Of a DNA stretch of 40,723 nucleotides, positions 26,097 to 34,504 are shown piece after piece; the stretch's first letter is position 1, and each line of letters starts with the position of its first letter. Source of the stretch: an alpha proteobacterium SCGC AAA240-E13 (GTDB lineage Bacteria; Pseudomonadota; Alphaproteobacteria; Pelagibacterales; Pelagibacteraceae). Below the pieces are notes generated by a model. That model worked only from the letters and a program-made list of their open reading frames with translations. It searched no databases and had not been told where the DNA came from. Position numbers and translations under genes: made by a program. The stretch is taken from assembly GCA_000504625.1 (NCBI GenBank), contig AZHR01000011.1, forward strand, positions 1 to 40,723. Reading direction: 5' to 3'.

Positions 26097-26996
26097 AATC
26101 AGTTTTTTGGTTTTTAACATTTTTTTAAAATGATCTGGAACATCTACTGTGAATTCATATTTTTGCTCGTTTATTAAAAATTTTACTGAGTAGGCATGTA
26201 ACATCAAAAATTTATGTGTATTTATTTTATTGCTTGTATGAATATATTTAGAATCACCTATAATAGGAAAACCTATTAATGATAATTGTTTCCTTATTTG
26301 GTGTTTTCTTCCAGTAATTGGATTTAAAAGTAATAAAGTTGATCGTGAATTTTTATCTAATATTTTATAATTTGTTATAGCTCTTTCAGTAATCCTTTTA
26401 TTTTTATCAAAACGAATTAAATTATCATCCAATGATCCTTTAATTGTATCCATCTCATCATAGCAAATAGATAAATAAGATTTATGAATTTTTCTAATTC
26501 TGAAAAGAGATGTGAGCAGTTGAGCATATTTTCTGTTCTTTGCAATTAATATTATGCCAGAAGTTTCTTTATCTATCCTGTGAACTATATATGGTTTAGC
26601 ATTAGAAAAAATTGAATTTCTTGAAATCAAATCAACTAAATTTTTTCTAACTTTAGTACCTCCTTGAACAGGTAAGCCGTTAGGTTTATTGATAACACAA
26701 AAGTTATTATTATCTTCTATAATGAAAACATTACTATTAATTATTTCCTTTTTGCTCGGTATATATTTTTTTTTTTTTTTTAATTTTTCAGGAAGTGGAT
26801 TGAAATTTTTTAATAAAATTTTATCGTTAAACTTAAGCTTATAAGAACTTTTAACTTTGTAATGATTGACAGTAATATTTTTGCTTCTCAAATTTTTTTC
26901 TATGAATCCCTGCGGAACATTACATATATTTTTTTTAATCCAACGATCAATTCTTGAATCTATAAATTCATTTAAAATTATGTGAATTTTTTCCAT
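26079..26996 (-). CDS. rluC: RluC-like 23S rRNA pseudouridine synthase (RluA family)
   Basis: 305 residues. An N-terminal S4-like RNA-binding region (about 12-65: RIDRWIKKN...FIEKNLRSKNITVN) precedes the catalytic domain. INKPNGLPVQGGTK (103-116) and VHRIDKETSGIILIAKN (138-154) are RluA-family motifs, with catalytic D142. The xQGGT form fits RluC, which modifies U955/U2504/U2580 in E. coli 23S rRNA, better than RluD; the exact target sites here are inferred. It is downstream of rplQ, which ends 39 nt before its start. Confidence 0.85.
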   Translation of the reverse strand: MEKIHIILNEFIDSRIDRWIKKNICNVPQGFIEKNLRSKNITVNHYKVKSSYKLKFNDKILLKNFNPLPEKLKKKKKYIPSKKEIINSNVFIIEDNNNFCVINKPNGLPVQGGTKVRKNLVDLISRNSIFSNAKPYIVHRIDKETSGIILIAKNRKYAQLLTSLFRIRKIHKSYLSICYDEMDTIKGSLDDNLIRFDKNKRITERAITNYKILDKNSRSTLLLLNPITGRKHQIRKQLSLIGFPIIGDSKYIHTSNKINTHKFLMLHAYSVKFLINEQKYEFTVDVPDHFKKMLKTKKLILPKNL

Positions 26997-26998
26997 CT

Positions 26999-27017
26999 AA
27001 TCATTAATATAATGATT
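26999..27017. repeat. Short perfect inverted repeat between rplQ and rluC
   Basis: AATCATTA at 26999-27006, a 3-nt spacer and TAATGATT at 27010-27017 form a perfect 8-bp palindromic arm pair directly upstream of the rluC start. The stem is A+T-rich and lacks a following T tract on the minus strand, so it is a poor terminator. It may be an operator-like site or a chance palindrome in A+T-rich DNA. Confidence 0.3.
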
Positions 27018-27035
27018 TATTATCTTTTCTAAAAA

Positions 27036-27482
27036 CTATTTTTTGACTTCTTTTGTTTTGTCTGGTGGGGTACTGGATTTATCTTCTTTTGTTTTTTTTT
27101 TTAAATCTATTTTTCTTGCGTTTACATCACGATCAACTAATTCAATTATTGCTAAAGGTGCTTTATCTCCATATCTAAAACCAGCCTTAATTATTCTTGA
27201 ATAACCACCATGTCTATTTGAATATCTTTTAGATAATACGTTAGTAATTTTTTTAGTATTTACTTTATCTTGTAATTTTGAAAATAAAGTCTTTTTGTTT
27301 GTTAAACTACCTTTTTTCCCTAATGTAATAATTTTGTCTATTTGTGGTTTTAGTGTCTTAGCTTTTGGTAGCGTTGTAGTAATTTGTTCATATTTAATTA
27401 GAGAATTAAGCATGTTTTTGATTAAACTTTTCCTATGCTCTGAAGTCCTATTTAATTTTTTATTACTTAAACCATGTCTCAT
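27036..27482 (-). CDS. rplQ: 50S ribosomal protein L17
   Basis: 148 residues. The start MRHGLSNKKLNRTSEHRKSL and the GYSRIIKAGFRYGDKAPLAIIELVD block are typical. A charged C-terminal tail of about 25 residues (KKKTKEDKSSTPPDKTKEVKK) extends past the usual core. It is the last gene of the ribosomal superoperon, 6 nt after rpoA. Confidence 0.97.
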   Translation of the reverse strand: MRHGLSNKKLNRTSEHRKSLIKNMLNSLIKYEQITTTLPKAKTLKPQIDKIITLGKKGSLTNKKTLFSKLQDKVNTKKITNVLSKRYSNRHGGYSRIIKAGFRYGDKAPLAIIELVDRDVNARKIDLKKKTKEDKSSTPPDKTKEVKK

Positions 27483-27488
27483 TTTATA

Positions 27489-28523
27489 TTAAATAGTTTC
27501 TTCTAATTTTTTTGATAATTCTGCAATATTATCTGGTGGCCAGTTAGGAATCTCCATGCCCAAATATAAAGACATACTATTCAGTACTTCTTTAATTTCA
27601 TTAAGAGACTTTCTGCCAAAATTTGGGGTTCTTAACATTTCACCTTCAGTTTTTTGAACTAAATCTCCAATATAAACTATATTATCATTCTTTAAACAAT
27701 TCATAGATCTAACTGATAACTCAAGTTCATCAACTTTTTTCAGTAGGTTTTTATTAAATTCTGGTTCAGTAGTTTTTGGCTGAGCAACTATTTCTTTAGG
27801 TTCTTCAAAATTTACAAACATAGATAGTTGATCTTGAAAAATTCTTGCTGCATAAGCAAGTGCATCATCGGCAGGAATAGATCCATTTGTTTCAATATTT
27901 AGGGTTAATTTATCATAATCTAAAGCTTTGCCCTCACGAGCCGTACTTATAGAATACGATACTTTTTTAACGGGACTGAATAAAGAATCTATGGCGATCA
28001 AGCCTAGTGGAGGATCATCTGTTTTATTTAAATTTGCTGGTACGTATCCTTTTCCAGAATTGACAATTAATTCCATATGAAATTTTGTACCTTCATCGAG
28101 ATTACAAATAGTTAGATCGGGGTTTAGAATTTCAATATCAGGATTATCCATTATATCTTTTGCTTTAATTTCTCCTGGTCCAGAGGCATCTAAAATTAAT
28201 TTTTTCTGTCCATCAGAGTTAGATTTTAATGCTAATGATTTAACATTCAAAACTATATCTGTAACATCTTCTCTAACACCTTTTATAGATGAAAATTCAT
28301 GTAATACTCCATCAATCTGTATTGCGGTAACAGCTGATCCTCTTATGGAAGAAAGCATTATTCTTCTTAATGAGTTTCCAATTGTTAAACCGTATCCTTT
28401 TTCTAAAGGTTCTGCCGTTATAATAGCTTTTGATTTATTATCATGTGTTTTAACATCAACTTTTGATGGTTTGATCAACGATTTCCAATTTTTATCATTT
28501 GCTATAGTTAGCATTTTTTCCAT
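27489..28523 (-). CDS. rpoA: RNA polymerase alpha subunit
   Basis: 344 residues. The N-terminal assembly domain has GYGLTIGNSLRRIMLSSI (43-60) and NLDEG-containing dimer and beta-binding regions. A linker of about 25 residues leads to the C-terminal DNA- and activator-binding domain (about 260-325), with ELSVRSMNCL carrying R272 at the UP-element-contact position and GRKSLNEIKEVL. Its ATG follows directly on the rpsK stop. A second in-frame ATG at residue 4 is possible. Confidence 0.98.
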   Translation of the reverse strand: MEKMLTIANDKNWKSLIKPSKVDVKTHDNKSKAIITAEPLEKGYGLTIGNSLRRIMLSSIRGSAVTAIQIDGVLHEFSSIKGVREDVTDIVLNVKSLALKSNSDGQKKLILDASGPGEIKAKDIMDNPDIEILNPDLTICNLDEGTKFHMELIVNSGKGYVPANLNKTDDPPLGLIAIDSLFSPVKKVSYSISTAREGKALDYDKLTLNIETNGSIPADDALAYAARIFQDQLSMFVNFEEPKEIVAQPKTTEPEFNKNLLKKVDELELSVRSMNCLKNDNIVYIGDLVQKTEGEMLRTPNFGRKSLNEIKEVLNSMSLYLGMEIPNWPPDNIAELSKKLEETI

Positions 28524-28961
28524 TTACACTCTCCTTCTCTTTGGTGGCCTTGTTCCATTATGGGCCATTGGTGTTGTGTCCTTGATTGAAATAATTTTAA
28601 AACCTTTCGCTTGAAGTGCTCGCAGAGCTGTTTCTCTACCAGATCCAGGACCTTTGATTTCAACTGTTAATACTTTTACTCCATATTCTAAAGCTTTAGT
28701 AGCTACTTCGTCTGCAGCAATTTGAGCTGCGTAAGGTGTTGATTTTCTTGAACCCTTAAATCCTTTTTTTCCAGCAGAAGACCAGGCAATAACATTGCCA
28801 TATGTATCTGCTATTGAGATGATGGTATTATTAAATGTGGATTTAACGTATGCAATACCTGAACTAATATTTTTCTTTATTTTTTTTTTTTTTAAAAACT
28901 TTAAACTTTTTTTTGTAGTTAACTCGCTTTTATCAATATCATTCTTTTTTTTATTTTCCAT
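28524..28961 (-). CDS. rpsK: 30S ribosomal protein S11
   Basis: 145 residues against about 129 usual. The added length is a Lys-rich N-terminus of about 25 residues (KKSLKFLKKKKIKKN). The core is standard: AYVKSTFNNTIISI, GPGSGRETALRALQ and the terminal NGTRPPKRRRV. The ATG lies 3 nt after the rpsM stop, and no closer start with a better site was seen, so the extension appears real. S11 helps form the platform and decoding side of the 30S subunit. Confidence 0.97.
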   Translation of the reverse strand: MENKKKNDIDKSELTTKKSLKFLKKKKIKKNISSGIAYVKSTFNNTIISIADTYGNVIAWSSAGKKGFKGSRKSTPYAAQIAADEVATKALEYGVKVLTVEIKGPGSGRETALRALQAKGFKIISIKDTTPMAHNGTRPPKRRRV

Positions 28962-28964
28962 ATG

Positions 28965-29348
28965 TTATTTCTTCAAAGGCGTAATTTTTTTTCCAGCTAT
29001 AGCAATTGCTTTACCTTTTCTTGTTCTAGCATTACAGCGTGTACGTTGACCTCTAACAGGAAGTTTTTTTCTATGTCTTGATCCTCGATAAGTGGCCATA
29101 TCAATTAATCTCTTTATATTAAGTGAAATTTCACTCCTTAGTACCCCTTCTACCGAAAAATTTTTATCTATATATTCTCTAATTTTCAATATTTCGTCAT
29201 CGGTTAACTGATGGACTCTTTTGTTTTCTGGAATATTTAAATTTTTACAAATATTGTAAGAGTGTTTGTTTCCAATTCCAAAAATGTAAGTTAATCCTAT
29301 ACGGACTACCTTATTTTGAGGAATATTGATACCTGCAATACGTGCCAT
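28965..29348 (-). CDS. rpsM: 30S ribosomal protein S13
   Basis: 127 residues, ordinary length. MARIAGINIPQNKVVRIGLTYIFG at the start, and the C-terminal TYRGSRHRKKLPVRGQRT with basic tail, are diagnostic. S13 contacts the P-site tRNA and bridges to the 50S subunit. It is the first gene after the adk gap and has its own good promoter upstream. Confidence 0.98.
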   Translation of the reverse strand: MARIAGINIPQNKVVRIGLTYIFGIGNKHSYNICKNLNIPENKRVHQLTDDEILKIREYIDKNFSVEGVLRSEISLNIKRLIDMATYRGSRHRKKLPVRGQRTRCNARTRKGKAIAIAGKKITPLKK

Positions 29349-29379
29349 AAACTAGTGAGGATTAAAATTTAAAAGGAAA

Positions 29380-29407
29380 CTTATATAAAAAGTCAGCATA
29401 ATGTCAA
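29380..29407 (-). promoter_or_regulatory. Sigma70-type promoter for rpsM-rpsK-rpoA-rplQ
   Basis: On the minus strand a perfect TTGACA (forward 29402-29407) is followed after 16 nt by TATAAG (forward 29380-29385). The -35 box contains the TGA stop codon of adk. Transcription would start about 25 nt upstream of the rpsM ATG, in the only gap over 50 nt in the ribosomal superoperon. It would let the alpha operon be expressed apart from the genes upstream. Confidence 0.6.
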
Positions 29408-30054
29408 TCTCTTATATTCTTCAAAATACCCTTTATTTTAGTGTAAATTTCATCAATTTCATGATTACCATTGATTTCACAGTAAAAATCTTTTGTTTTA
29501 TAATAATCTAAAATAGGTTTTGTCTTTATTAAATATTCCTCAAACCTATTTAGAATAGTTTTAAAGTTATCATCAGATCTTTTTTTTAAGTATTGTTCAT
29601 CACACGTATGATTATTTTTATTTGGTGGATCAAAGTAGTTATTAAATATCTTGTGACATTGAGTACAAATGACTCTTCCATTAATTCTTTTTGAAACAAT
29701 CTCTTTGCTTACACTCAAGCTAATTACAATAGAGATTTTTTGTTTAAATTTAGATAATAATCTTTCTAAGATATGAATTTGTGATTTACTTCTAGGAAAT
29801 CCATCGAAAATAAGTCTATTAAAATTTCTAGGATCAGATATTGTTTTCTCGATTAATTTTTCTACTATTTCATCAGAGACTAATTCACCACAATTAATAA
29901 TTGTTTCTATTTCTTTACCAAGTTTTGTTTTAATTTTAATTTCATTTCTTAATAAATCTCCTGTAGATATTTGTTTTAAATTAAAATCTTCTACTATTTT
30001 TTTTGACTGTGTACCCTTCCCTGCTCCTGGAGGGCCAATTATTATTATATTCAT
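29404..30054 (-). CDS. adk: Adenylate kinase
   Basis: 216 residues. It interconverts ATP + AMP and 2 ADP. The P-loop is GPPGAGKGTQ (7-16). TGDLLR (31-36) and FDGFPRS (83-89) bind AMP. The long LID has cysteines C130, C133 and C151 in the arrangement of zinc-type kinases. The usual fourth ligand (Cys or Asp three residues after the third) is Gln154, though D152 and E153 are adjacent. Its place between secY and rpsM is typical of alphaproteobacteria. Confidence 0.96.
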   Translation of the reverse strand: MNIIIIGPPGAGKGTQSKKIVEDFNLKQISTGDLLRNEIKIKTKLGKEIETIINCGELVSDEIVEKLIEKTISDPRNFNRLIFDGFPRSKSQIHILERLLSKFKQKISIVISLSVSKEIVSKRINGRVICTQCHKIFNNYFDPPNKNNHTCDEQYLKKRSDDNFKTILNRFEEYLIKTKPILDYYKTKDFYCEINGNHEIDEIYTKIKGILKNIRD

Positions 30055-30057
30055 TAA

Positions 30058-31341
30058 TTATTTTCCAAATCTTGCTTTTTTTATAAGCGATTGATATTGA
30101 GAACTCATTAATCTAGTTTGAACCTGAGTAACTGTATCCATAGCAACTATTACGACGATTAATATTGACGTACCTCCCAAATAAAATGGGATAGGATATT
30201 TAGCAATTAAAAATTCTGGCATTAAACATACTAGAGCCAAATATAATGCACCAATAGTTGTCAATTTTGATAAAATATTATCTATATAATATGCTGTGCT
30301 TTCACCTGGTCTAATCCCAGGTATATATCCACCATATTTCCTTAAATTTTCAGCTGTCTCATGAGGATTAAATACTATGGATGTATAAAAAAAAGTAAAA
30401 AAAATAATTCCAGAGCCATACAAAACCATATACAAGGGTTTTCCTTGCGAAAATAAAGATGAAATATTTAAAAAAAATTCATTTTGTGAAAAATTGAAAT
30501 TTGAAAATGTAATAGGCAACAACAATAAAGCGGAAGCAAAAATTGCAGGTATTACTCCTGCAGAATTAATTTTTAAAGGTAGATGTGAAGATTCTCCTCC
30601 ATAAATTTTACTTCCCATTTGTCTTTTAGGATAATTAATCAATATTTTTCTTAGTGCTCTTTCCATAAAAACAATAAAAATTATTGTAATAATTAATAAA
30701 AAAAATAAAGAAATTATCATTATTGATGAAATTGCACCTGTTCTTCCCAATTCAAAAGTTGTCACAAGAGCTCTTGGAATTTCTGCTACAATACCTGAAA
30801 ATATTATTAGAGAAATCCCATTACCAATCCCCCTTTGAGTAATTTGTTCTCCTAGCCACATTAAAAAAACTGTACTAGCTACAATTGTTATTACTGTGCT
30901 AATTCTAAAAAATACACCAGGATCTATTACTAAATTTTGTGCCGACTCTAATCCAACTGATAAACCATATCCTTGAACAGTAGCCAATAAAACAGTTCCA
31001 TACCTGGTAATTTGAGTAATTTTTTTTCTTCCAATTTCACCTTGGTGCTTGAGATTTTTAAAATAATCAGAGACGCCTGTAAGTAATTGAACAATAATTG
31101 AAGAAGATATATAGGGCATAATACCTAATGCAAAAATAGCCATACGAGCGATTGCACCTCCAGCAAAAACATTAAACATTCCAAGTAAACCCCTTTGATT
31201 TGAACTCATAAGTTCTTGTAAGGATTGAGGATCTATTCCAGGAATTGGTATAAATGTACCTAATCTATAAATAGATAAAATTAAAATAGTAAATAGAATA
31301 CGTTTTTTTAAATCGCTTGTTTGAGAAAGACCATTAGTCAT
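30058..31341 (-). CDS. secY: Preprotein translocase subunit SecY
   Basis: 427 residues with ten membrane helices forming the protein-conducting channel. FIPIPGIDP (about 30-38), the plug and loop region FNVFAGGAIARMAIFALGIMPYISSSI, and PGIRPGESTAYYID in a later cytoplasmic loop are SecY signatures. It lies 21 nt after rplO and 3 nt before adk. Confidence 0.97.
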   Translation of the reverse strand: MTNGLSQTSDLKKRILFTILILSIYRLGTFIPIPGIDPQSLQELMSSNQRGLLGMFNVFAGGAIARMAIFALGIMPYISSSIIVQLLTGVSDYFKNLKHQGEIGRKKITQITRYGTVLLATVQGYGLSVGLESAQNLVIDPGVFFRISTVITIVASTVFLMWLGEQITQRGIGNGISLIIFSGIVAEIPRALVTTFELGRTGAISSIMIISLFFLLIITIIFIVFMERALRKILINYPKRQMGSKIYGGESSHLPLKINSAGVIPAIFASALLLLPITFSNFNFSQNEFFLNISSLFSQGKPLYMVLYGSGIIFFTFFYTSIVFNPHETAENLRKYGGYIPGIRPGESTAYYIDNILSKLTTIGALYLALVCLMPEFLIAKYPIPFYLGGTSILIVVIVAMDTVTQVQTRLMSSQYQSLIKKARFGK

Positions 31342-31362
31342 TTATAATATGTTAATTTATGT

Positions 31363-31818
31363 TTATTTCCCAGTTAATTTTATAGAACCACCATTTTTTT
31401 CAATTTTTTTCTTTGCAAATTTGGAAACAAAATCTACTTCAATATTTATTTGATCTTTAATATCTCCTCTTCCTAATAACTTTATTTTATTTATTTTTTT
31501 TTTTAAAATTTTATTTTTTTTTAGTTCATGCAAATTTATAAGGTTTTTATTATTTAATTTATTATTGGATATATATTTTTGTAATTGTTGAAGATTTAAT
31601 ATTGCAATATCATTTTTTCTTATTGGGTTAAAACCCCTTTTAGGAAGCCTTCTATAAAGAGGCATTTGCCCACCTTCAAAACTTTTAATTGCTACTCCAG
31701 ATCTTGATTTTTGACCTTTCATTCCTCTACCAGAAGTTTTGCCTTTACCAGATCCTATACCTCTACCACGTCTAATTTTCTTATTTCTGACTTTATAATT
31801 TATTAAATTTAAACTCAC
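31363..31818 (-). CDS. rplO: 50S ribosomal protein L15
   Basis: 151 residues. The Gly/Arg-rich N-terminus GRGIGSGKGKTSGRGMKGQ (about 18-36) and PLYRRLPKRGF are typical. It begins with GTG at 31818, directly after the rpsE stop. This is the place where most bacteria have rpmD, which is absent here. The second half is notably Lys/Asn-rich. Confidence 0.96.
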   Translation of the reverse strand: MSLNLINYKVRNKKIRRGRGIGSGKGKTSGRGMKGQKSRSGVAIKSFEGGQMPLYRRLPKRGFNPIRKNDIAILNLQQLQKYISNNKLNNKNLINLHELKKNKILKKKINKIKLLGRGDIKDQINIEVDFVSKFAKKKIEKNGGSIKLTGK

Positions 31819-32316
31819 TTATCCCCTTTTTTCAATGATTTCTGAGATTTTCTTTCCACGTAAAACAGAAATATTTTTTGGAGAAGATTGATTTAACAAA
31901 CCTTTCATGCACGCTCTGACCACATTATGTGGATTAGATGATCCTAAAGATTTAGCTACTATATCTTTTATCCCTGCAACTTCACATACAGCTCTGATTG
32001 GTCCACCAGCTATTATTCCTGTACCTTTTGGTGCAGATCTCAAAATTACTCTCCCCGATCCCATTTTACCCACAACATCATGGTGTAAAGTTCTTCCATT
32101 CTTAAGTGGAATTTGAATTAAATTTCTTTTAGCTATTTCTGTAGCTTTTTTAATTGCATCTGAAACTTGTTTAGCCTTAGCATGAGCAACTCCTAATTTT
32201 CCAGATTGGTTCCCGGCTACAACTAGTGCAGAAAAAGCAAATCTTCTACCACCTTTTACAACTTTTGTAATACGGTTTATATATACTAGTTTTTCTTTAA
32301 GTTCATTATTTTCCAT
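31819..32316 (-). CDS. rpsE: 30S ribosomal protein S5
   Basis: 165 residues. VVKGGRRFAFSALVVAGNQSGKLG (about 18-41) is the double-stranded RNA-binding-like domain, followed by the C-terminal domain with RAVCEVAGIKDIVAKSLGSSNPHNVVRA. S5 works in decoding accuracy. It sits 3 nt after rplR. Confidence 0.97.
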   Translation of the reverse strand: MENNELKEKLVYINRITKVVKGGRRFAFSALVVAGNQSGKLGVAHAKAKQVSDAIKKATEIAKRNLIQIPLKNGRTLHHDVVGKMGSGRVILRSAPKGTGIIAGGPIRAVCEVAGIKDIVAKSLGSSNPHNVVRACMKGLLNQSSPKNISVLRGKKISEIIEKRG

Positions 32317-32319
32317 TTA

Positions 32320-32676
32320 TTAAAACTCCATACCATGTTTTCTTAAAGATTCTGTAAATAACTTAACTCGCCCATGATATTTATAACAACCTCTGTCAAA
32401 ATATATTTTTGTAATTTTTTTTTCATTTGCCCTTTTTGCTAGTATTTCGCCTACTACTATTGATAAATCAGATTTATTTTCTCTATTTATTTTTTTTATT
32501 TCCTTTTCTAGTGAAGATACCGCAACAAGTGTTTGACTATTATTATCATCAATTATTTGTGCTGATATATTTTTTGAGGATCTAGTAACTGTTAATCTAG
32601 GTCTATTATTTTTATTAGCACTTCTTAGTTTGGTTCTAATTCTCAATTTCTTTCTTATTAATTTATCTAATTTCAT
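32320..32676 (-). CDS. rplR: 50S ribosomal protein L18
   Basis: 118 residues, 5S rRNA-binding protein. The basic N-terminus KKLRIRTKLRS, the middle RPRLTVTRSSKNISAQIIDD, and the C-terminal FDRGCYKYHGRVKLFTESLRK are diagnostic. It lies 3 nt downstream of rplF. Confidence 0.96.
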   Translation of the reverse strand: MKLDKLIRKKLRIRTKLRSANKNNRPRLTVTRSSKNISAQIIDDNNSQTLVAVSSLEKEIKKINRENKSDLSIVVGEILAKRANEKKITKIYFDRGCYKYHGRVKLFTESLRKHGMEF

Positions 32677-32679
32677 TTT

Positions 32680-33219
32680 TTATTTCTTTTTTCCTTCCTT
32701 TCGTAGAATATATTCTCCTTTTTCTTTAATGCCTTTACCTTTGTATGGTTCAGTAGATCGGAATGATTTTATTTCTGAGGCTGTCATACCAACCAATTGT
32801 TTATCCGAACCATTAATCTTGATAGTAGTTTGTTTTTCCACTACAATTTTTACGTCTTTTGGAATTTCATAATCAATATTATGACTATAACCCAATTGTA
32901 GATTTAAATTATTTCCTTTGATGGCTGCCCTATAACCAACTCCAGACATTTCTAATGTTTTTTCATATCCCTTATGAACACCAATTATAGCATTATTCAA
33001 AAGACTTCTATTCATTCCCCATATTTTTTTAATATCGTCATTGATTTTTTTAGGTTTAATAGACAATTCGTTATCTTTGCTTATGTTTACATCAAATAAT
33101 TTTGTATCTAAATTCATTTTTTTATTACCATTAGGTCCTTTAATATCAAGGTTGTCTCCATTAATTAAAACATTTACTTCCTTTGGAATTAAAATTTTTT
33201 TTTTCCCTATTTTGGACAT
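32680..33219 (-). CDS. rplF: 50S ribosomal protein L6
   Basis: 179 residues, two repeated alpha/beta domains. MSKIGKKKILIPKEV at the start, then GYEKTLEMSGVGYRAA and the signature PYKGKGIKEKGEYI near the end, are characteristic. Its first base overlaps the last base of the rpsH stop codon. Confidence 0.97.
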   Translation of the reverse strand: MSKIGKKKILIPKEVNVLINGDNLDIKGPNGNKKMNLDTKLFDVNISKDNELSIKPKKINDDIKKIWGMNRSLLNNAIIGVHKGYEKTLEMSGVGYRAAIKGNNLNLQLGYSHNIDYEIPKDVKIVVEKQTTIKINGSDKQLVGMTASEIKSFRSTEPYKGKGIKEKGEYILRKEGKKK

Positions 33220-33617
33220 TAAAAAACCTTACAAATAATTTCGCCGCCTACATTAGCTTTTCTAGCTTCCGTATCTGTCATTACTCCTTTTGGAGTAGAA
33301 ACTATAGCAATACCCAAACCATTTTGAATTTTTGGAATGCTTTCTGCACTTGAATAAAATCTTCTTCCTGGTTTTGAAATTCTTTCTATATTCTTTATAA
33401 CTGGTTGACCTGAATTATATTTTAAATCAATTGAAAATTTCATTTTTGTTTCATCTTTCTGATCAATAGAATAATTCAAAATAAAACCTTCTCTTTTAAG
33501 TACTTCCAAAATTTTACCTTTAAAAGATGAAGCAGGCATTTTAATTTTACTGTGCATACGCATTTGACCATTTTTAATTCTTACTATCATGTCACCTATG
33601 GGATCTGTAAGACTCAT
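33219..33617 (-). CDS. rpsH: 30S ribosomal protein S8
   Basis: 132 residues. It binds the central domain of 16S rRNA, and in E. coli S8 also represses the spc operon through the L5 mRNA. MSLTDPIGDMIVRIKNGQ (1-18), RISKPGRRFYSS and the terminal STPKGVMTDTEARKANVGGEIIC are family motifs. A purine-rich GGAGGA lies about 6 nt before the start, a better ribosome site than most neighbours have. Confidence 0.97.
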   Translation of the reverse strand: MSLTDPIGDMIVRIKNGQMRMHSKIKMPASSFKGKILEVLKREGFILNYSIDQKDETKMKFSIDLKYNSGQPVIKNIERISKPGRRFYSSAESIPKIQNGLGIAIVSTPKGVMTDTEARKANVGGEIICKVF

Positions 33618-33632
33618 ATATTCCTCCTTTTA

Positions 33633-33938
33633 TTACCAACTAGACTTAATCATTCCAGGTATTTTCCCTTCTAAACTTAATTTTCTTAATGCAATCCTTG
33701 ATATTCTTAATTTTCTATAAACACCATGTGATCTTCCAGTGATTTCACATCTATTTTTAATACGAGTTTTAGATGAATTTTTTGGTAATTTCGATAATTT
33801 CATTTGAGCTTTAAATCTTTCTTCTAAGCTTAATTTTTTATTCATAATTATATCTTTTAATTTTTTTCTTTTGCTAAAAAATTTTAAATTTAATTTTATT
33901 CTTTTGTTATTTCTATTTACTGAACTTTTTTTTGCCAT
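33633..33938 (-). CDS. rpsN: 30S ribosomal protein S14 (zinc-independent form)
   Basis: 101 residues, the long type without the CxxC zinc motifs. The basic N-terminal half is followed by RCEITGRSHGVYRKLRISRIALR and the end IPGMIKSSW, both diagnostic. It lies between rplE and rpsH in the spc-type part of the operon. Confidence 0.97.
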   Translation of the reverse strand: MAKKSSVNRNNKRIKLNLKFFSKRKKLKDIIMNKKLSLEERFKAQMKLSKLPKNSSKTRIKNRCEITGRSHGVYRKLRISRIALRKLSLEGKIPGMIKSSW

Positions 33939-33949
33939 ATTTTTTTTAT

Positions 33950-34504
33950 TTAATTCATTTTCTCCTTAAAAAAAGGAAAATTAAATTCTTTTAATAACAC
34001 TAAATTATACTCTTTGTTTGTTCCCAAAGTTACAATTGTAATATCTAGACCTCGTATCTTTTCAACTTTATCAAAATTTATTTCAGGAAAAATAATTTGT
34101 TCTTTGATTCCAAGTGTATAGTTACCAAATTTATCAAAACTAGCTGGATTTAAACCTCGAAAATCTTTTATTCTTGGAAGAGCAATATTTATTAATCTAT
34201 CAATAAATTCATACATTTTATTGTTTCTTAAAGTTACTTTTAATCCTGCATTTGTATTTTTTCTAGACTTAAAATTTGATATAGATTTTTTAAACTTTGT
34301 CACAACTGGTTTTTGACCAGCAATCAAAGAAAGATCGTTTGAACAAGATTGTAAAATTTTTTTATCATTTCCATCATTACCCAAACCCATGTTAATTATA
34401 ACTTTCTCAATTTTTGGAACCATAAGTTTATTTTTCAACGAAAGTTTCTTGGTTAAATCTACCTGGATTTTTGAATAATAAATTTCCTTTAATCTTGCAT
34501 TCAT
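33950..34504 (-). CDS. rplE: 50S ribosomal protein L5
   Basis: 184 residues, 5S rRNA-binding protein of the central protuberance. VPKIEKVIINMGLGND, AGQKPVVTKFKKSISNFKSR and the DFRGLNPASFDKFGNYTLG block are typical, as is the late IRGLDITIVT. It overlaps rplX by 4 nt. Confidence 0.97.
   Translation of the reverse strand: MNARLKEIYYSKIQVDLTKKLSLKNKLMVPKIEKVIINMGLGNDGNDKKILQSCSNDLSLIAGQKPVVTKFKKSISNFKSRKNTNAGLKVTLRNNKMYEFIDRLINIALPRIKDFRGLNPASFDKFGNYTLGIKEQIIFPEINFDKVEKIRGLDITIVTLGTNKEYNLVLLKEFNFPFFKEKMN

Noticed and set aside
26755..26790. Long A/T homopolymer run in rluC suggesting a frameshift
   Set aside because: The frame stays open across it, and both the S4-like region and the catalytic motif are in the same frame, so the gene is intact.
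29404..30054. Adenylate kinase as a possible pseudogene because of its altered LID ligand
   Set aside because: The P-loop, the AMP-binding motifs and full length are intact, so it is treated as functional. The adk LID note in the findings refers to this range; the coordinates printed with that finding are a slip.
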